From Streptococcus rubneri (GTDB taxonomy: Bacteria > Bacillota > Bacilli > Lactobacillales > Streptococcaceae), in contig NZ_SRRP01000001.1 of assembly GCF_004785935.1 (NCBI RefSeq), positions 1,401,597 through 1,465,596 of the forward strand: 64,000 nt of DNA. Reading direction: 5' to 3'. Of this stretch, positions 19,087-27,880 are shown piece by piece. The notes beneath the pieces were generated by a model. It saw nothing but the letters and a program-made list of their open reading frames with translations. It did not search any database and was not told where the DNA came from. A program made the position numbers and the translations under genes. Every line of letters begins with the position of its first letter. The first letter of the stretch is position 1.

Positions 19087-19117
19087 AAAAGACATGGACT
19101 TTACACCCATGTCTTTT
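19087..19117. terminator. Bidirectional terminator between tRNA-Ser and rsmA
   Basis: AAAAGACATGG/CCATGTCTTTT hairpin with T-rich flanks on both strands. It serves the convergent tRNA and rsmA transcripts. Confidence 0.75.
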
Positions 19118-19120
19118 CCA

Positions 19121-19996
19121 TTATTTAATTCCTGCTTCTAGAAGACCATCGGCTAGGTGTGCGAAGTCTTCTAAGCTAAGAGCTTCTCCTCGTACAGATG
19201 GGTTCAAACCTGCTGCTTCAATTCCTGCTTCCAGTTTTTTCTTCACTTCTTCGGTCTTGCCAAAGCGACTGGTCAAGTTGTTCCAAAGTGTCTTGCGACG
19301 GTGGACAAAGCTGGCCTTGCTGACAGAGAAGAAGAAATCTTCATCCTTAACTTCCACAGCTGGCTCTGGACGACGGACCATCTTCAAAATGGCTGAGTCG
19401 ACGTTTGGCGCTGGTACAAAGACGGTTCGCGGCACAATAAAGGCTACCTTAGCGGTCATATAGTATTGGACTGCAATGGATAACGATCCATAAGCTTTAG
19501 TATTTGGCTCGGCCGAAATCCGATCCGCCACTTCTTTTTGCATCATGACCACAAATTCTTGGAAAGGAATTTTAGACTCGATCAAGTGCATAAGAATCGG
19601 AGTCGTGATGTAGTATGGAAGGTTGGCTACCACCTTGATCGGAAGGTCCGGATTTTTAAACTCCGCGATGTACTGGTTAAGGTCTACCTTGAGGATATCT
19701 TGGTTGACGACTGTTACATTATCAAAATCCCGCAAGGTATCCGCTAAGATAGGAACCAAACGGTCATCAATCTCAAAAGCCATCACTTCTGCAGCATTTT
19801 CTGCCAAAAACTCTGTCAAAGCACCAATCCCGGGACCGATTTCGATGACATTGACCTGCTTATCAATCTCAGCAGTGTCCACAATCTTTTGAAGGATATT
19901 GGTATCGGTCAAGAAATTCTGACCGAAGGATTTTTTAAAGGTGAAGCCATGGCGTTCAAGGACTGCCTTGGTCACACTATAATCTGCAATTCTCAT
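19121..19996 (-). CDS. rsmA: 16S rRNA (adenine1518/1519-N6)-dimethyltransferase
   Basis: 291 aa, KsgA family. It dimethylates two adjacent adenosines near the 3' end of 16S rRNA during 30S maturation. The SAM-binding motif [12 protein letters not shown] (about 49-60) and the catalytic NLPYY motif (about 124-128) are present. Length and N terminus ([12 protein letters not shown]) are standard. It follows the DUF2314/DUF2185 gene by about 70 bp and ends at the bidirectional terminator. Confidence 0.96.
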   Translation of the reverse strand: MRIADYSVTKAVLERHGFTFKKSFGQNFLTDTNILQKIVDTAEIDKQVNVIEIGPGIGALTEFLAENAAEVMAFEIDDRLVPILADTLRDFDNVTVVNQDILKVDLNQYIAEFKNPDLPIKVVANLPYYITTPILMHLIESKIPFQEFVVMMQKEVADRISAEPNTKAYGSLSIAVQYYMTAKVAFIVPRTVFVPAPNVDSAILKMVRRPEPAVEVKDEDFFFSVSKASFVHRRKTLWNNLTSRFGKTEEVKKKLEAGIEAAGLNPSVRGEALSLEDFAHLADGLLEAGIK

Positions 19997-20067
19997 ATCT
20001 TCTCTTTTCTAATCAGTTTAGGAGGAGTAATAAACTTAATCTCACTTGTTCTTCTCCAGAGGCTAGT

Positions 20068-20694
20068 CTAACAGTCTTCCACAAAGCCATTCTGCTCCGC
20101 TTGGTAGACATAAGCTTCCCCATCCTTGTCTAAGACCGTCTCCAACAAGGGTTCCATGTCCAAGGCCGCTTCAAGGCTAATGATGGTGATCTTAGATGGA
20201 TCGTCCAGATCTTCTTGAGACTCAAAGCCTGTAAAGAATTGCCAACCACTATCTTGTGGATGATGAGGGACATCGTGAATTGCCCAATTAATCTCACGTC
20301 GTAGGAAGCAATCCTTGGTAATCATCGCCCCTTTTTGTGTATCAAGATTCAGCGGGGGAACCATCAGGCTTGCAATATGTTCCCGTGCAAAATCCAGCTC
20401 ATCTCCAAGCTGGATGGAGGTAATATAAGCGGGTTGATTGGTTAAACGTCCTTTGAACTTCCCATCACGGATTTCAGTGAGTTCGACCCACATACGCTCT
20501 GCTCGACACCCATTCTCCAAGACTGTATCTAGCACAAAGATAAGGCGAACCTGGTCCCCAAGCTTCAATTGGTTGATTTCTTCTTGACTAGGAATCAAAA
20601 AATGTCGTGGATTCTTTTGATGTTCTGCGTGAACATTCTCTAAAGAAAAGCCTATCACTTTTTTCTTATCTGTAAACAGGTTGAATAATCCCAT
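20068..20694 (-). CDS. DUF2314-DUF2185 two-domain protein
   Basis: 208 aa, soluble, with no signal peptide. The N-terminal half (about 25-115, with HFLIPSQEEINQLKLGD and ERMWVE) resembles DUF2314. The C-terminal half (about 120-200, with DSGWQFFTGFESQEDLDDP) resembles DUF2185, a family related to Imm33-type immunity proteins. The exact role is unknown; no toxin gene is adjacent here. A GGGGTGGAAG site precedes the ATG. It lies between rnmV (20 bp) and rsmA and is probably co-transcribed with them. Confidence 0.75.
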   Translation of the reverse strand: MGLFNLFTDKKKVIGFSLENVHAEHQKNPRHFLIPSQEEINQLKLGDQVRLIFVLDTVLENGCRAERMWVELTEIRDGKFKGRLTNQPAYITSIQLGDELDFAREHIASLMVPPLNLDTQKGAMITKDCFLRREINWAIHDVPHHPQDSGWQFFTGFESQEDLDDPSKITIISLEAALDMEPLLETVLDKDGEAYVYQAEQNGFVEDC

Positions 20695-20714
20695 CTTCCA
20701 CCCCTATCTCTTTT

Positions 20715-21278
20715 TTAATAACCGGCCATCGTCTCTTCGACTTGCGCCAAACAAATTCCAAACAACTCCAAGCGTTTGAGCAACTGCTTGCCATTGCAGT
20801 ATCCGATACGCAAGGCTTCTCCTAGATATTCCCGTCGTTTACGACTATCACTGCCCATCAACAGACCGAGGCGCAACAAGTCTGTCTTGGTAATATCGAA
20901 AAAATACTCATCTTCATAAGAGCCAACCAGTCCAGATAGGGCCTTTTCTAAGTCTTCAAAACTAGCATGCTCCACTCCCAAGGAACGGCCCTTAGTTTTG
21001 GATTTGGGTACTGCCTCGCCACGATTTAAAAAGGCATGCTTGGCTTGTGGAATTTCTTGCATAATGATCTTACGAATCCGCTCGCCATTGTAGTCTGGGT
21101 CCGTAAAGACAATGACTCCACGCAACTCCTGTAGTTTGGCAATTCGTTCCAGGTCATCCTGATTAATAGCTGATCCACGTGTCTCATAGGTATCCACCTC
21201 ATAATAGCGTTTCAGATTGGCCGTATCGTCCTTGCCTTCAACAACAATCACTTCTGGTATTTTTCTTTTCTCAGTCAA
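20715..21278 (-). CDS. rnmV: Ribonuclease M5
   Basis: About 187 aa. TOPRIM endonuclease that matures the 5S rRNA precursor. TOPRIM motifs are VIVVEGKDD and FTDPDYNGERIR, and the C-terminal region is typical. I take the TTG at 21278 as start: AAAGG lies nine bases upstream, the N terminus then matches the family, and it overlaps the tatD stop by only 8 nt. An in-frame ATG at 21305 is possible but has a poor ribosome-binding site. The tatD-rnmV-rsmA order is common in Firmicutes. Confidence 0.92.
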   Translation of the reverse strand: MTEKRKIPEVIVVEGKDDTANLKRYYEVDTYETRGSAINQDDLERIAKLQELRGVIVFTDPDYNGERIRKIIMQEIPQAKHAFLNRGEAVPKSKTKGRSLGVEHASFEDLEKALSGLVGSYEDEYFFDITKTDLLRLGLLMGSDSRKRREYLGEALRIGYCNGKQLLKRLELFGICLAQVEETMAGY

Positions 21279-22041
21279 GGGCAAATACCTTTCTCGCATT
21301 GTCATAGGTGGCTTGAGCTACTTCTTCACTAGTCATTCCACGAAGCTCTGCAATAAAGTCTACTACATAACGGGTATAGGCTGTTTTATTTTCACGGCCC
21401 CGCTTAGGAACTGGTGCCAGATAGGGTGCATCTGTTTCAACCAAGATTTTGTCCAAAGGTAACTCTTTGGCTGCCTCCTGAATGTCTGTCGCCTTCTTAA
21501 AGGTCACCACGCCAGAAAAAGAGATCATCATTCCCAGATCCATGAAGCCCTTCGCTTCCTCCAAGGTTCCTGAGAAGGAATGCATGATCCCACCGCGTGG
21601 ACCCACTCCTTCGCTCTTGATAATGGCATAGGTATCTTCTAGCGCATCACGCGTATGCACTACAAAAGGTAAGTCCAAGTCCTTAGACAATTGGATCTGA
21701 CGGCGAAAGACCTTCTCTTGAACTTCCTTAGGTGCTGTCATCCAGTGGTAGTCCAGACCAATTTCTCCTAGGGCAACGACTTTGGGATGTTTCAGCTGTT
21801 CCAGTAGATAGGCCTCTACCTCAGGACTATAATCGCCCGCCTCAGTAGGATGCCAACCAAGGGTGAGATAAACTTCTGGGTGCTGGTCTGCCAAGGCTAT
21901 TCCTCGTTCGATGGTTGGTTTGTCAAAGCCAACAATATTATGGGCAATGACTCCCATCTCTTTTGCTAGTTCTAATTCCTCTTCTTCTCTCCCTGCAAAC
22001 TCTTCAACGTTGAGGTGAGTATGGGTATCAAAAATCTGCAT
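21271..22041 (-). CDS. tatD: TatD-family metal-dependent hydrolase
   Basis: 256 aa from ATG at 22041, which is preceded by AAGGAAA. The frame runs 75 codons further upstream, but that part overlaps rpmH and is not homologous to the family. The N-terminal metal ligands H7 and H9 (FDTHTHLN), GEIGLDYHW, VHTRDA and the late ETDAPY are the TatD signature of a TIM-barrel deoxyribonuclease/hydrolase. It heads the tatD-rnmV-DUF2314-rsmA run. Confidence 0.95.
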   Translation of the reverse strand: MQIFDTHTHLNVEEFAGREEEELELAKEMGVIAHNIVGFDKPTIERGIALADQHPEVYLTLGWHPTEAGDYSPEVEAYLLEQLKHPKVVALGEIGLDYHWMTAPKEVQEKVFRRQIQLSKDLDLPFVVHTRDALEDTYAIIKSEGVGPRGGIMHSFSGTLEEAKGFMDLGMMISFSGVVTFKKATDIQEAAKELPLDKILVETDAPYLAPVPKRGRENKTAYTRYVVDFIAELRGMTSEEVAQATYDNARKVFALD

Positions 22042-22116
22042 GATTTTCCTTTTCTTCTGAGTTTTTCTTCTTTCTATTATAGCAGAAAGAGCCTCTAAAT
22101 TCACTTTTGGCAAAAC

Positions 22117-22150
22117 AAAAACCAGTAGTCTCGAGTTTCTACTGGTTTTT
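22117..22150 (-). terminator. Terminator of rpmH
   Basis: AAAAACCAGTAG/CTACTGGTTTTT hairpin with T-rich tail on the minus strand. It lies 16 bases past the rpmH stop and separates rpmH from tatD. Confidence 0.8.
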
Positions 22151-22165
22151 AGGTTTTTATCTGAA

Positions 22166-22300
22166 TTACGCAGCCAAAACTTTGCGTCCTTTACGACGAC
22201 GAGCTGCCAATACGCGACGACCGTTTTTAGTTGCCATACGGTGACGGAAACCATGTTTGCGCGCACGACGAAGTTTACTTGGTTGATAAGTACGTTTCAC
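22166..22300 (-). CDS. rpmH: 50S ribosomal protein L34
   Basis: 44 aa, starting with GTG at 22300 eight bases after AGGAGG and ending TAA at 22166. The peptide begins [19 protein letters not shown] and ends in the Arg/Lys-rich [10 protein letters not shown] typical of L34. Because of its size it is easily missed, and the long upstream extension of tatD partly covers it. In many bacteria rpmH lies next to rnpA; here it is about 2.6 kb from rnpA, downstream of khpB. Confidence 0.96.
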   Translation of the reverse strand: MKRTYQPSKLRRARKHGFRHRMATKNGRRVLAARRRKGRKVLAA

Positions 22301-22374
22301 GATGAATACCTCCTCATAGATTTTGTATTCGTTTAGCCGGCTATAATGTGATCAGTTACTAAACATACTTTACT

Positions 22375-22403
22375 ATTCTATCTGATTCAAGCCTGTTTGT
22401 CAA
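22375..22403 (-). promoter_or_regulatory. rpmH promoter
   Basis: Consensus TTGACA (22398-22403), 17-bp spacer, TAGAAT (22375-22380), about 70 bp ahead of rpmH. Confidence 0.7.
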
Positions 22404-22446
22404 TAGCTATGAAAAATTTGTTGGGTCGGGTTCAATGATACCGCTT

Positions 22447-23091
22447 TTATCGGGCATCTCCTTCTATCCTTTGACGAGTTGCTTCATAGTAGGGAAGCAA
22501 GCTAGCCATTCCTTTCTTTAATTCCTCAAGAATGGCATCTCGACTAGTCGCTTGCGATAGATTTACATCGACTTTTACCAAGACCTTTCGGACCTGGCCA
22601 GTTTCCACACCTTTGAGAAGCCGTAGGCGATTGGCTTCTGTCCCTTGGAATCGTTGACTGACACCTTCTATTTGGGCGAAGTAATAGACTAGCGAAGAAA
22701 CCGGAAGAGTTAAAACGCGGTTCTGCTTTTGTAGACTCTCCTCATCCTTCTTGCGTTCGATAAAACTTACTTCAAGGGATACCCCAAAATCTTTTGAATC
22801 CCCATAAAGTCGCAAGGCAAACATCGGATCGGCCATACTTCCTTCGCCTTGAAGATAGGCCCAAAAATGAGGACGGAGAAGTTGAGCTTGATTCATCCAC
22901 TGACTTGTGCGATCTTGTCTCAACTGTGGATATAGCTGGTGAAAGTCGGTTACCAATTGGGTGAATTCCTTGCGAGCTTCTTGCCCCAACGCTCGATAGG
23001 CCAACATTCGCTCAGCATCTTCATCCACCTTAGTCGGTGCTACATATTTGATTCCTTGATAATTCAAAAACTCTCTAATCTTATCATACAT
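22447..23091 (-). CDS. Conserved-looking protein of unknown function
   Basis: 214 aa from the ATG at 23091, which has AAAGGA eight bases upstream; the frame is open 17 codons further back without a better start. It is soluble, mixed alpha/beta, with no signal peptide or recognisable catalytic motif. Tyr/Gln/Arg-rich helices occur in the first 110 residues and a strand-rich segment (GVSLEVSFIERK, VLTLPVSSLVYYF) in the middle. It follows khpB closely, with a terminator hairpin almost touching its ribosome-binding site. I do not recognise the family. Confidence 0.75.
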   Translation of the reverse strand: MYDKIREFLNYQGIKYVAPTKVDEDAERMLAYRALGQEARKEFTQLVTDFHQLYPQLRQDRTSQWMNQAQLLRPHFWAYLQGEGSMADPMFALRLYGDSKDFGVSLEVSFIERKKDEESLQKQNRVLTLPVSSLVYYFAQIEGVSQRFQGTEANRLRLLKGVETGQVRKVLVKVDVNLSQATSRDAILEELKKGMASLLPYYEATRQRIEGDAR

Positions 23092-23113
23092 ACTGACATT
23101 CCTTTCACAAAAA

Positions 23114-23153
23114 CAAAAAGGAGAGACTAAGTTTTTCCTCATCTCTCCCCTTT
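23114..23153 (-). terminator. Terminator or attenuator after khpB
   Basis: AAAGGGGAGAGA and TCTCTCCTTTTTG arms separated by 15 nt, ending in a T run on the minus strand. It lies between the khpB stop and the next start, only about 20 bp before that gene's Shine-Dalgarno. Confidence 0.6.
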
Positions 23154-23170
23154 ACCTATCAAACGGACAA

Positions 23171-24115
23171 TTAACCTTCAATATCCACAACAACATAACG
23201 ATTTGGTTCTTCACCTTCAGAATAACTAGTCACTCCATCCATTTTCGATACGATACGGTGGATAATCTTGCGTTCGCTATTAGACATTGGATCTGTATGT
23301 TGTGCTTGACCTTCTTCTAGAGCACGACTTGCCAATTTTTGTGCATAACTTTGAAGGACTTCTGCACGGTGTTCAACATAGTCATTGACATTGATAGCAA
23401 TGTAGAAATTCTTAGAATACTGATTGTAGAGATAGTTTTGAGCCAATAATTGAAGAGCCTTGAGAACTTTCCCATGGTAACCAATCACACGACCGGGTTC
23501 ATTAGTATCAATTTGCATATTGATGGTGCGGCGATTGTAGCTACTAGAAATACTTGCTTCCACATCCATTTCATCGATGACCGTTTGAACATAGCTACTG
23601 ACCTCGGCAACGACTTGTTCGATGTCATAACTCTCTTCCACTTCAATCCCTAGGTCTGAAAATCCAGATGCTTCTGTTTGAGCCGGGGCTTCTGGAGTGG
23701 AATCTAAAATGGCTCCATGTCCCTTCTCTTCAAGAATCGTCGTCGGAGCTTTTTCATGTTTCAGAATTTCTTCCTTCACTTCTTTAGAGACTTCTTGTCC
23801 CTTCTCTTCGACTTTTTTGATCGCAGCTACAACGCGACCCAAATCAACTGTTTCTTCACTGACACTCTTGACAGGTTCGTTCTGAGCATTAATCTCCTCT
23901 GGAACCCCTTTGACTGCTTGTTGATTGGCTTTTGTAACCGTAGTTTCTGCAATTGGTTCGATATCTACGACTGCAGGTTTCTTGCCAAAGAGACCAAGAA
24001 AACCTTTCTTTTCACGGGAAACAACCGTAATATGTGCCTTCATACGAGGGATATCTAATTCATTCAAACCATTTTGAATGGCTTCTTCAACATTCACTCC
24101 GCTAAACTGGACCAT
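23171..24115 (-). CDS. khpB: RNA-binding protein KhpB (Jag/EloR)
   Basis: 314 aa. The Jag-N domain (1-50, ending FLGLFGKKP) is followed by a long acidic, probably disordered linker (about 60-165), a type II KH domain (about 170-245) and an R3H domain (about 250-312, with RKIIHRIV). In Streptococcus pneumoniae KhpB/EloR partners KhpA and tunes cell elongation by binding RNA. GGAG lies eight bases before the ATG. It forms the rnpA-yidC-khpB operon typical of Firmicutes. Confidence 0.95.
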   Translation of the reverse strand: MVQFSGVNVEEAIQNGLNELDIPRMKAHITVVSREKKGFLGLFGKKPAVVDIEPIAETTVTKANQQAVKGVPEEINAQNEPVKSVSEETVDLGRVVAAIKKVEEKGQEVSKEVKEEILKHEKAPTTILEEKGHGAILDSTPEAPAQTEASGFSDLGIEVEESYDIEQVVAEVSSYVQTVIDEMDVEASISSSYNRRTINMQIDTNEPGRVIGYHGKVLKALQLLAQNYLYNQYSKNFYIAINVNDYVEHRAEVLQSYAQKLASRALEEGQAQHTDPMSNSERKIIHRIVSKMDGVTSYSEGEEPNRYVVVDIEG

Positions 24116-24130
24116 CTGACAAACTCCTTC

Positions 24131-24946
24131 TTAGTTTTTCTTTTTCTGTGCCTTATTGAATGCACGTCGTTTTTGTTTTTCTAAATCTTTGACTGCCTGT
24201 TGCTCTGCTTCACGCGCTGCAATAATCTTAAACGGATTGTTCAAGAGATAGGTTTGTCCAACTTGGTAAGCATTGGAAACCACCCAATAAAGAGCTACCC
24301 CACTCGCTGAATACATGGCGAAGAAGAAAATCATCACGGGCATGGCATACATCATAGCAGTCATTCCACCATTTTTTTCTGGCATGGCCTTATTGCTCAA
24401 CCAGGTACTAAAGAAAGTGAAGAGAGCTGCTAAGAAGGGCAAGATAAAGGTCGGGTCTGTCGCTCCCATATCCAACCAAAGGAAATGCCCAACTTTCAAG
24501 AATTCAACTCGACTCAAAGCTTGGAACAAAGCCATCAAGACGGGCATTTGGATCAATAAAGGCAAGAAGGCTGAAGACGTTTTGACTCCTTTTTCTTGAT
24601 AGAGCGCCCGAATTTCCTCCGACATGCGCGTCCGACTTTCTAGATCTTTTCCAGGATATTTGGCTTGGATTTCTTTTACTAAGGGTTGAACTTCCTGCAT
24701 CTTACGAGAGGAATTCATTTGGTATTGAAATACTGGCAAGAGAACTGTACGGATTAAGAGGGTAAAGAGAATAATCCCCACTCCAGTATTCCCACCAATC
24801 GAGAGAATACGAATCACTTCTGCAAAGAAATAAACGAATTTCTCCCAAGCACCTGTGGATTGTGAAGTCACTTCAGACGTTCCACAGGCTGTTAATAAAA
24901 GGAGGGCCCCTCCTAGTAAGCTAGCTACTTTTAATTTCTTTTTCAC
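24131..24946 (-). CDS. yidC: Membrane protein insertase YidC (lipoprotein type)
   Basis: 271 aa. YidC/Oxa1 insertase that folds membrane proteins alone or with SecYEG. A lipoprotein signal peptide with lipobox LLTAC (C21) is followed by five conserved membrane segments (about 53-75, 130-150, 165-185, 190-210, 215-230) and a short basic C-terminal tail (KKKN). GTG is the start, preceded by AAGGGAA. It overlaps the rnpA stop by 26 nt. Streptococci usually carry two paralogues. This one, beside rnpA and with a short tail, corresponds to YidC1. Confidence 0.95.
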   Translation of the reverse strand: MKKKLKVASLLGGALLLLTACGTSEVTSQSTGAWEKFVYFFAEVIRILSIGGNTGVGIILFTLLIRTVLLPVFQYQMNSSRKMQEVQPLVKEIQAKYPGKDLESRTRMSEEIRALYQEKGVKTSSAFLPLLIQMPVLMALFQALSRVEFLKVGHFLWLDMGATDPTFILPFLAALFTFFSTWLSNKAMPEKNGGMTAMMYAMPVMIFFFAMYSASGVALYWVVSNAYQVGQTYLLNNPFKIIAAREAEQQAVKDLEKQKRRAFNKAQKKKN

Positions 24947-25292
24947 GTATTTTCCCTTCCTGACGATAGACTTGCGCTATTTTTAATACATGGATTAAGT
25001 TTTTTTCCACCTGGTGGAAGTCCAACTCTTCAACTCCCTTTCGAGCAATCACAACAAAATCATCACTGACCAGACGATCTTGGTGTTTAATCAAGACATG
25101 CCGAAGCAGACGCTTGATTCGGTTGCGTGTCACAGCATTTCCCAGTTTCTTACTGACAGATAGGCCGACACGGAAATGGGGTTGCTCTTGTGACAAACGG
25201 TAGATGACAAATTTTCTGTTGGCAAAATTTTGACCATTTTTAAAAATGGCATCAAAATCTTTTTTACGCTTGACACGATAGCTTTTTCTCAA
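24921..25292 (-). CDS. rnpA: Ribonuclease P protein component
   Basis: 123 aa. Basic protein that binds RNase P RNA for tRNA 5' maturation. The conserved [16 protein letters not shown] segment and FANRKFVIY strand are present. The start is a TTG at 25292 with GGGAG seven bases upstream; no ATG fits the N terminus [12 protein letters not shown]. It is the first gene of rnpA-yidC-khpB, with an extended -10 TGGTATAAT promoter at 25322-25330. Confidence 0.95.
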   Translation of the reverse strand: MRKSYRVKRKKDFDAIFKNGQNFANRKFVIYRLSQEQPHFRVGLSVSKKLGNAVTRNRIKRLLRHVLIKHQDRLVSDDFVVIARKGVEELDFHQVEKNLIHVLKIAQVYRQEGKIREKEIKSS

Positions 25293-25321
25293 ACTCCCAC
25301 TCCCTCTTTTAAATTTATTCT

Positions 25322-25349
25322 ATTATACCACAATTTCAAAAAAAACCAA
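25322..25349 (-). promoter_or_regulatory. rnpA promoter
   Basis: TGGTATAAT extended -10 (25322-25330) with a possible TTGGTT -35 (25344-25349) embedded in the preceding terminator stem. Confidence 0.55.
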
Positions 25350-25370
25350 TGACCTTCTGGTCCTTGGTTT
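25343..25370 (-). terminator. Terminator of the second CPBP gene
   Basis: AAACCAAGGACC/GGTCATTGGTTT hairpin followed by T8 on the minus strand. Confidence 0.8.
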
Positions 25371-25398
25371 AGAGCCCCTTAGTCTCCTGTACAGGTCT

Positions 25399-26094
25399 TT
25401 ATGAAGAAAGACCCTGAAGGGTGGCAAGAAGAACGGGTAGGGTATAAATCAGGTTTAAACCGATATGAGCAAGAATAGGATAGTACAAAGAACGCGTCTT
25501 ATCGTATAAGAGACCAAAAACGAGTGATGGAAGGATATAAATCAAAAAACTGACTGGAGTAAAGGGATGGGCTAACAGGTGGAGAGCTCCATAAATAACC
25601 GCTGGTCCCCAGACCCTACCATAGAAGGAACTGGAGTTAAAGTAAGCTTGAACCAGTGCACCCCGAAAGATCAACTCTTCCGTTACCGGACGTACAAAAA
25701 TCACCAAAACAAGGAGCAAAAGCATCCCTAGGGGACTTAAGGTTCGTGGGAAAATTTGATAAATGGCAGCTCGTCCCTGGACAAAGCCACTCATAAAATA
25801 ATCCAGCCAGTAGACAGCACAACTTGCAAAAATCGTTCCATAAATCGCTTGGAGAGCTTGCCTCTTTTTAGCCCATTGGAAAGCTTGTCGCTGACTATGC
25901 TTCTTAACCAGAAAGAATACTAGAAGGAGATAGCTACATTCCAGAAAAAGTAAAGTCCAAAAATAACTGGTTGCTTGTCCAACTTGATTACTAATGATTT
26001 GGGCCAATTCTCTAAACTGATGACGAACAAAAGTATAAAATATGAGCAATAAAATTGGATAGAAATAAGAGAACTTTTTTTTAAAAAATTTCAT
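25399..26094 (-). CDS. CPBP-family intramembrane metalloprotease
   Basis: 231 aa with about six to seven membrane helices. The motifs EELIFRG, an H in YGALHLL, and HIGLN match the EExxxR, xxxH and HxxxN sites of the CPBP family. It is shorter than and distinct from the plus-strand paralogue at 17861. Possible roles are prenyl-protein or peptide processing or bacteriocin immunity; no bacteriocin gene is visible nearby. GAAAGGATATT precedes the ATG. Terminators on both sides make it a single-gene unit. Confidence 0.85.
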   Translation of the reverse strand: MKFFKKKFSYFYPILLLIFYTFVRHQFRELAQIISNQVGQATSYFWTLLFLECSYLLLVFFLVKKHSQRQAFQWAKKRQALQAIYGTIFASCAVYWLDYFMSGFVQGRAAIYQIFPRTLSPLGMLLLLVLVIFVRPVTEELIFRGALVQAYFNSSSFYGRVWGPAVIYGALHLLAHPFTPVSFLIYILPSLVFGLLYDKTRSLYYPILAHIGLNLIYTLPVLLATLQGLSS

Positions 26095-26174
26095 AATATC
26101 CTTTCAAACGGAATAACAAATGATTTATTGCATCTTACCACAATCACTCCAAGGATTCAATTGAGAGGGAGGTA

Positions 26175-26208
26175 AAAAAAGAAGTTGGGAGAAAGACTCC
26201 AACTTCTA
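26175..26208 (-). terminator. Terminator of the TDT transporter gene
   Basis: AGAAGTTGG/CCAACTTCT hairpin followed by T7 on the minus strand. Confidence 0.7.
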
Positions 26209-26238
26209 GCTATTCCTCCCGACATAGGCAGGATCCAG

Positions 26239-27150
26239 TCATTGATTGACCTGCTCCTTCTCTTTTAGATTGGCCACAAAACCTAGTAGAACAGACACAA
26301 GAATCACCAGACAAAGAACTGTTTCAAGCCAGACAAGGGGGCTTAAAAGAGGAATTTGTAACAGACCTTGCACCATTTTCAAGGAAGTAGCTGTAATAAC
26401 GGTCGGAAAGGTCAAGGCTGAAAAAGCCGGTTGGAAGCCTCCTTTTAACATTCTGGGCAGACGCGTCAAAACGAAGAAATAAAAACCTTGAGAGAGTATG
26501 ACCATGATGAGTAAAAACCACACTGGTAAGCTCGCTCCAGCAACACGAACGAGGGCTGCTAAAAGGAGCGAAAAGGGGGCGCAGTAGATCCCTTCTTGCC
26601 CCAACAAGTGGCTAGGTAAAGGATTTTTCTTCATATCACAATAGATAAGGGGGTAAAGAAAAAAAGCCAAAACAAATCCAAACCCGAGGGTAAGATAGGC
26701 CAGCTCAGCCACACCTACAACAGGATAAGTCAATGCAACCACTGCAATTCCTACATAGAGAACGGTCCAGCTAGGAGTAGCCTTGGCTCTTGGTCCTAGC
26801 AAAATATGGGTCTTCGTAAAATATAGCATCAAGCTAAGATCTAGGAGAAAGGCAGACCACCAAACTGTCTGGGCTAGCCAGCCAAATGTGGGAAATAGGC
26901 GTAGGAGATACGTTGATAGGAGCATTCCTGCCATAGGAAAAGTCGCCATTCCTGATAGAAGGGTCGGTTCTTGTAGTTCCTTCCTCGTTTCTTGCCAGTG
27001 AATCAGATGGTGCCCCAAAAAGAAAAACCATAAGACCAAGCTCATCAGACTAAAAACATGAGCAAGAGCTGGGAAGGTATCTGACAGAAGGTTACCAACA
27101 CCAGCCAATCCTAACAGACAACCTGAAAATGCTAAGGGAATCTTTTTCAT
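26239..27150 (-). CDS. TDT-family (TehA/SLAC1-like) membrane transporter
   Basis: 303 aa from the ATG at 27150, chosen because GGAG lies six bases ahead; a TTG four codons earlier is less likely. About ten hydrophobic helices span the whole protein, with short loops and a basic C-terminal end. Length and helix pattern, including FPMAGMLLSTYLLRLFP and GFQPAFSALTFPTVITATS, fit the tellurite-resistance/dicarboxylate transporter (TDT) family of anion channels. The substrate cannot be predicted. It has its own extended -10 promoter (TGTTATACT at 27179-27187) just after the accessory Sec operon terminator. Confidence 0.8.
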   Translation of the reverse strand: MKKIPLAFSGCLLGLAGVGNLLSDTFPALAHVFSLMSLVLWFFFLGHHLIHWQETRKELQEPTLLSGMATFPMAGMLLSTYLLRLFPTFGWLAQTVWWSAFLLDLSLMLYFTKTHILLGPRAKATPSWTVLYVGIAVVALTYPVVGVAELAYLTLGFGFVLAFFLYPLIYCDMKKNPLPSHLLGQEGIYCAPFSLLLAALVRVAGASLPVWFLLIMVILSQGFYFFVLTRLPRMLKGGFQPAFSALTFPTVITATSLKMVQGLLQIPLLSPLVWLETVLCLVILVSVLLGFVANLKEKEQVNQ

Positions 27151-27463
27151 CGTGCTCTCCAATCATTTGGTTGCTATCAGTATAACATAAAACAGAAGAG
27201 GAGGTCATAAAAAATAGAAGAGACCAGACGTTTTGTCCGACCTCTTGAAACCATACTTGAAAACACAAATTAACACTGTGACGGATTGTTCAAAGCGCTA
27301 CCTTGAGGTAGTGAATCAGATTTGTGACACAAGCATCCCTCACTAGGCATGCGAAAGAACAATCAGGCTGGAAAAACGTTTCATCCTGAAACTAAGAATA
27401 GACTAGAGCAAATATCTTTTAAAAGGTCTTTCATCCCACTTGGCTTTTTTGACTCACTAATCG
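27151..27463. other. Intergenic region between TDT gene and asp5
   Basis: 313 bp. It contains the TDT promoter (extended -10, 27179-27187, minus) and the asp5 terminator. A weak cre-like sequence lies at 27289-27303 (one central G replaced by C). No ORF with a credible start and ribosome-binding site was found. Confidence 0.5.
27208..27245 (-). terminator. Terminator of the accessory Sec operon
   Basis: An 11-bp stem (AGAGGTCGGAC with GTCTGGTCTCT, including G-U pairs) closes an AAAA(C) loop and is followed by TTCTATTTTTT on the minus strand. It lies about 220 bp past asp5. Confidence 0.65.
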
Positions 27464-27688
27464 CTATGCCTGTACCAGCAACATATAAATAAACAAGGAT
27501 AAGAGAAAGAGGGTGCTAACTACTAGCGTAGCTAGTTTAAGCCCTCGATGCGAACGCCAATAGTTAGGCTTGCCTAGATTGCTAGTAGCATCGGTCGAAA
27601 GGGACTGTTGTTGGCGAGGTTGAAGGGTAATTAAAACAACCAAACTAAGAGCCAAGATAAAAATCCCAACCGCAAATATCAGATCCAT
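27464..27688 (-). CDS. asp5: Accessory Sec protein Asp5 (SecG-like)
   Basis: 74 aa with two hydrophobic helices (about 2-20 and 50-72) joined by a polar loop, the SecG layout. In S. gordonii Asp4 and Asp5 are SecE- and SecG-like partners of SecY2, needed for SRRP export. AGGAGGATCATAA precedes the ATG, and the gene starts directly after the asp4 stop. It is the last gene of the accessory Sec operon. Confidence 0.88.
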   Translation of the reverse strand: MDLIFAVGIFILALSLVVLITLQPRQQQSLSTDATSNLGKPNYWRSHRGLKLATLVVSTLFLLSLFIYMLLVQA

Positions 27689-27880
27689 TTATGATCCTCC
27701 TAAGACTCTAAAAAGAGTAAATAGCACACCTAGTAAAATGACGATCCCAATAACCACGTTAAAGATAACATTGATTCTTTCTGAGCGTGTTATTTTTTCT
27801 TTTTCAGGGGGACGTCTCTTCAGTGCATTCATCCGCCCTTCTACTTCTTTATAAAATAAATCTTTCTTCTGATCAGGCAT
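27689..27880 (-). CDS. asp4: Accessory Sec protein Asp4 (SecE-like)
   Basis: 63 aa from the ATG at 27880; a GTG three codons earlier sits too near the Shine-Dalgarno. A charged N terminus rich in Lys/Glu/Arg is followed by one C-terminal membrane helix (about 37-58), resembling the single-helix SecE of Gram-positives. Its ATG overlaps the 3' end of gtfB by 8 nt, indicating translational coupling. The function is inferred from position and from the S. gordonii system. Confidence 0.85.
   Translation of the reverse strand: MPDQKKDLFYKEVEGRMNALKRRPPEKEKITRSERINVIFNVVIGIVILLGVLFTLFRVLGGS

Noticed and set aside
18707-19087. 126-aa minus-strand ORF across the two tRNA genes
   Set aside because: It is antisense to tRNA-Leu and tRNA-Ser and contains the RDLNPR-type sequence that antisense tRNA translations always give; a known annotation artefact.
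22042-22266. 75-codon N-terminal extension of tatD
   Set aside because: It is the rpmH gene and its terminator read in another frame; TatD proteins begin at the MQIFDTHTH start.
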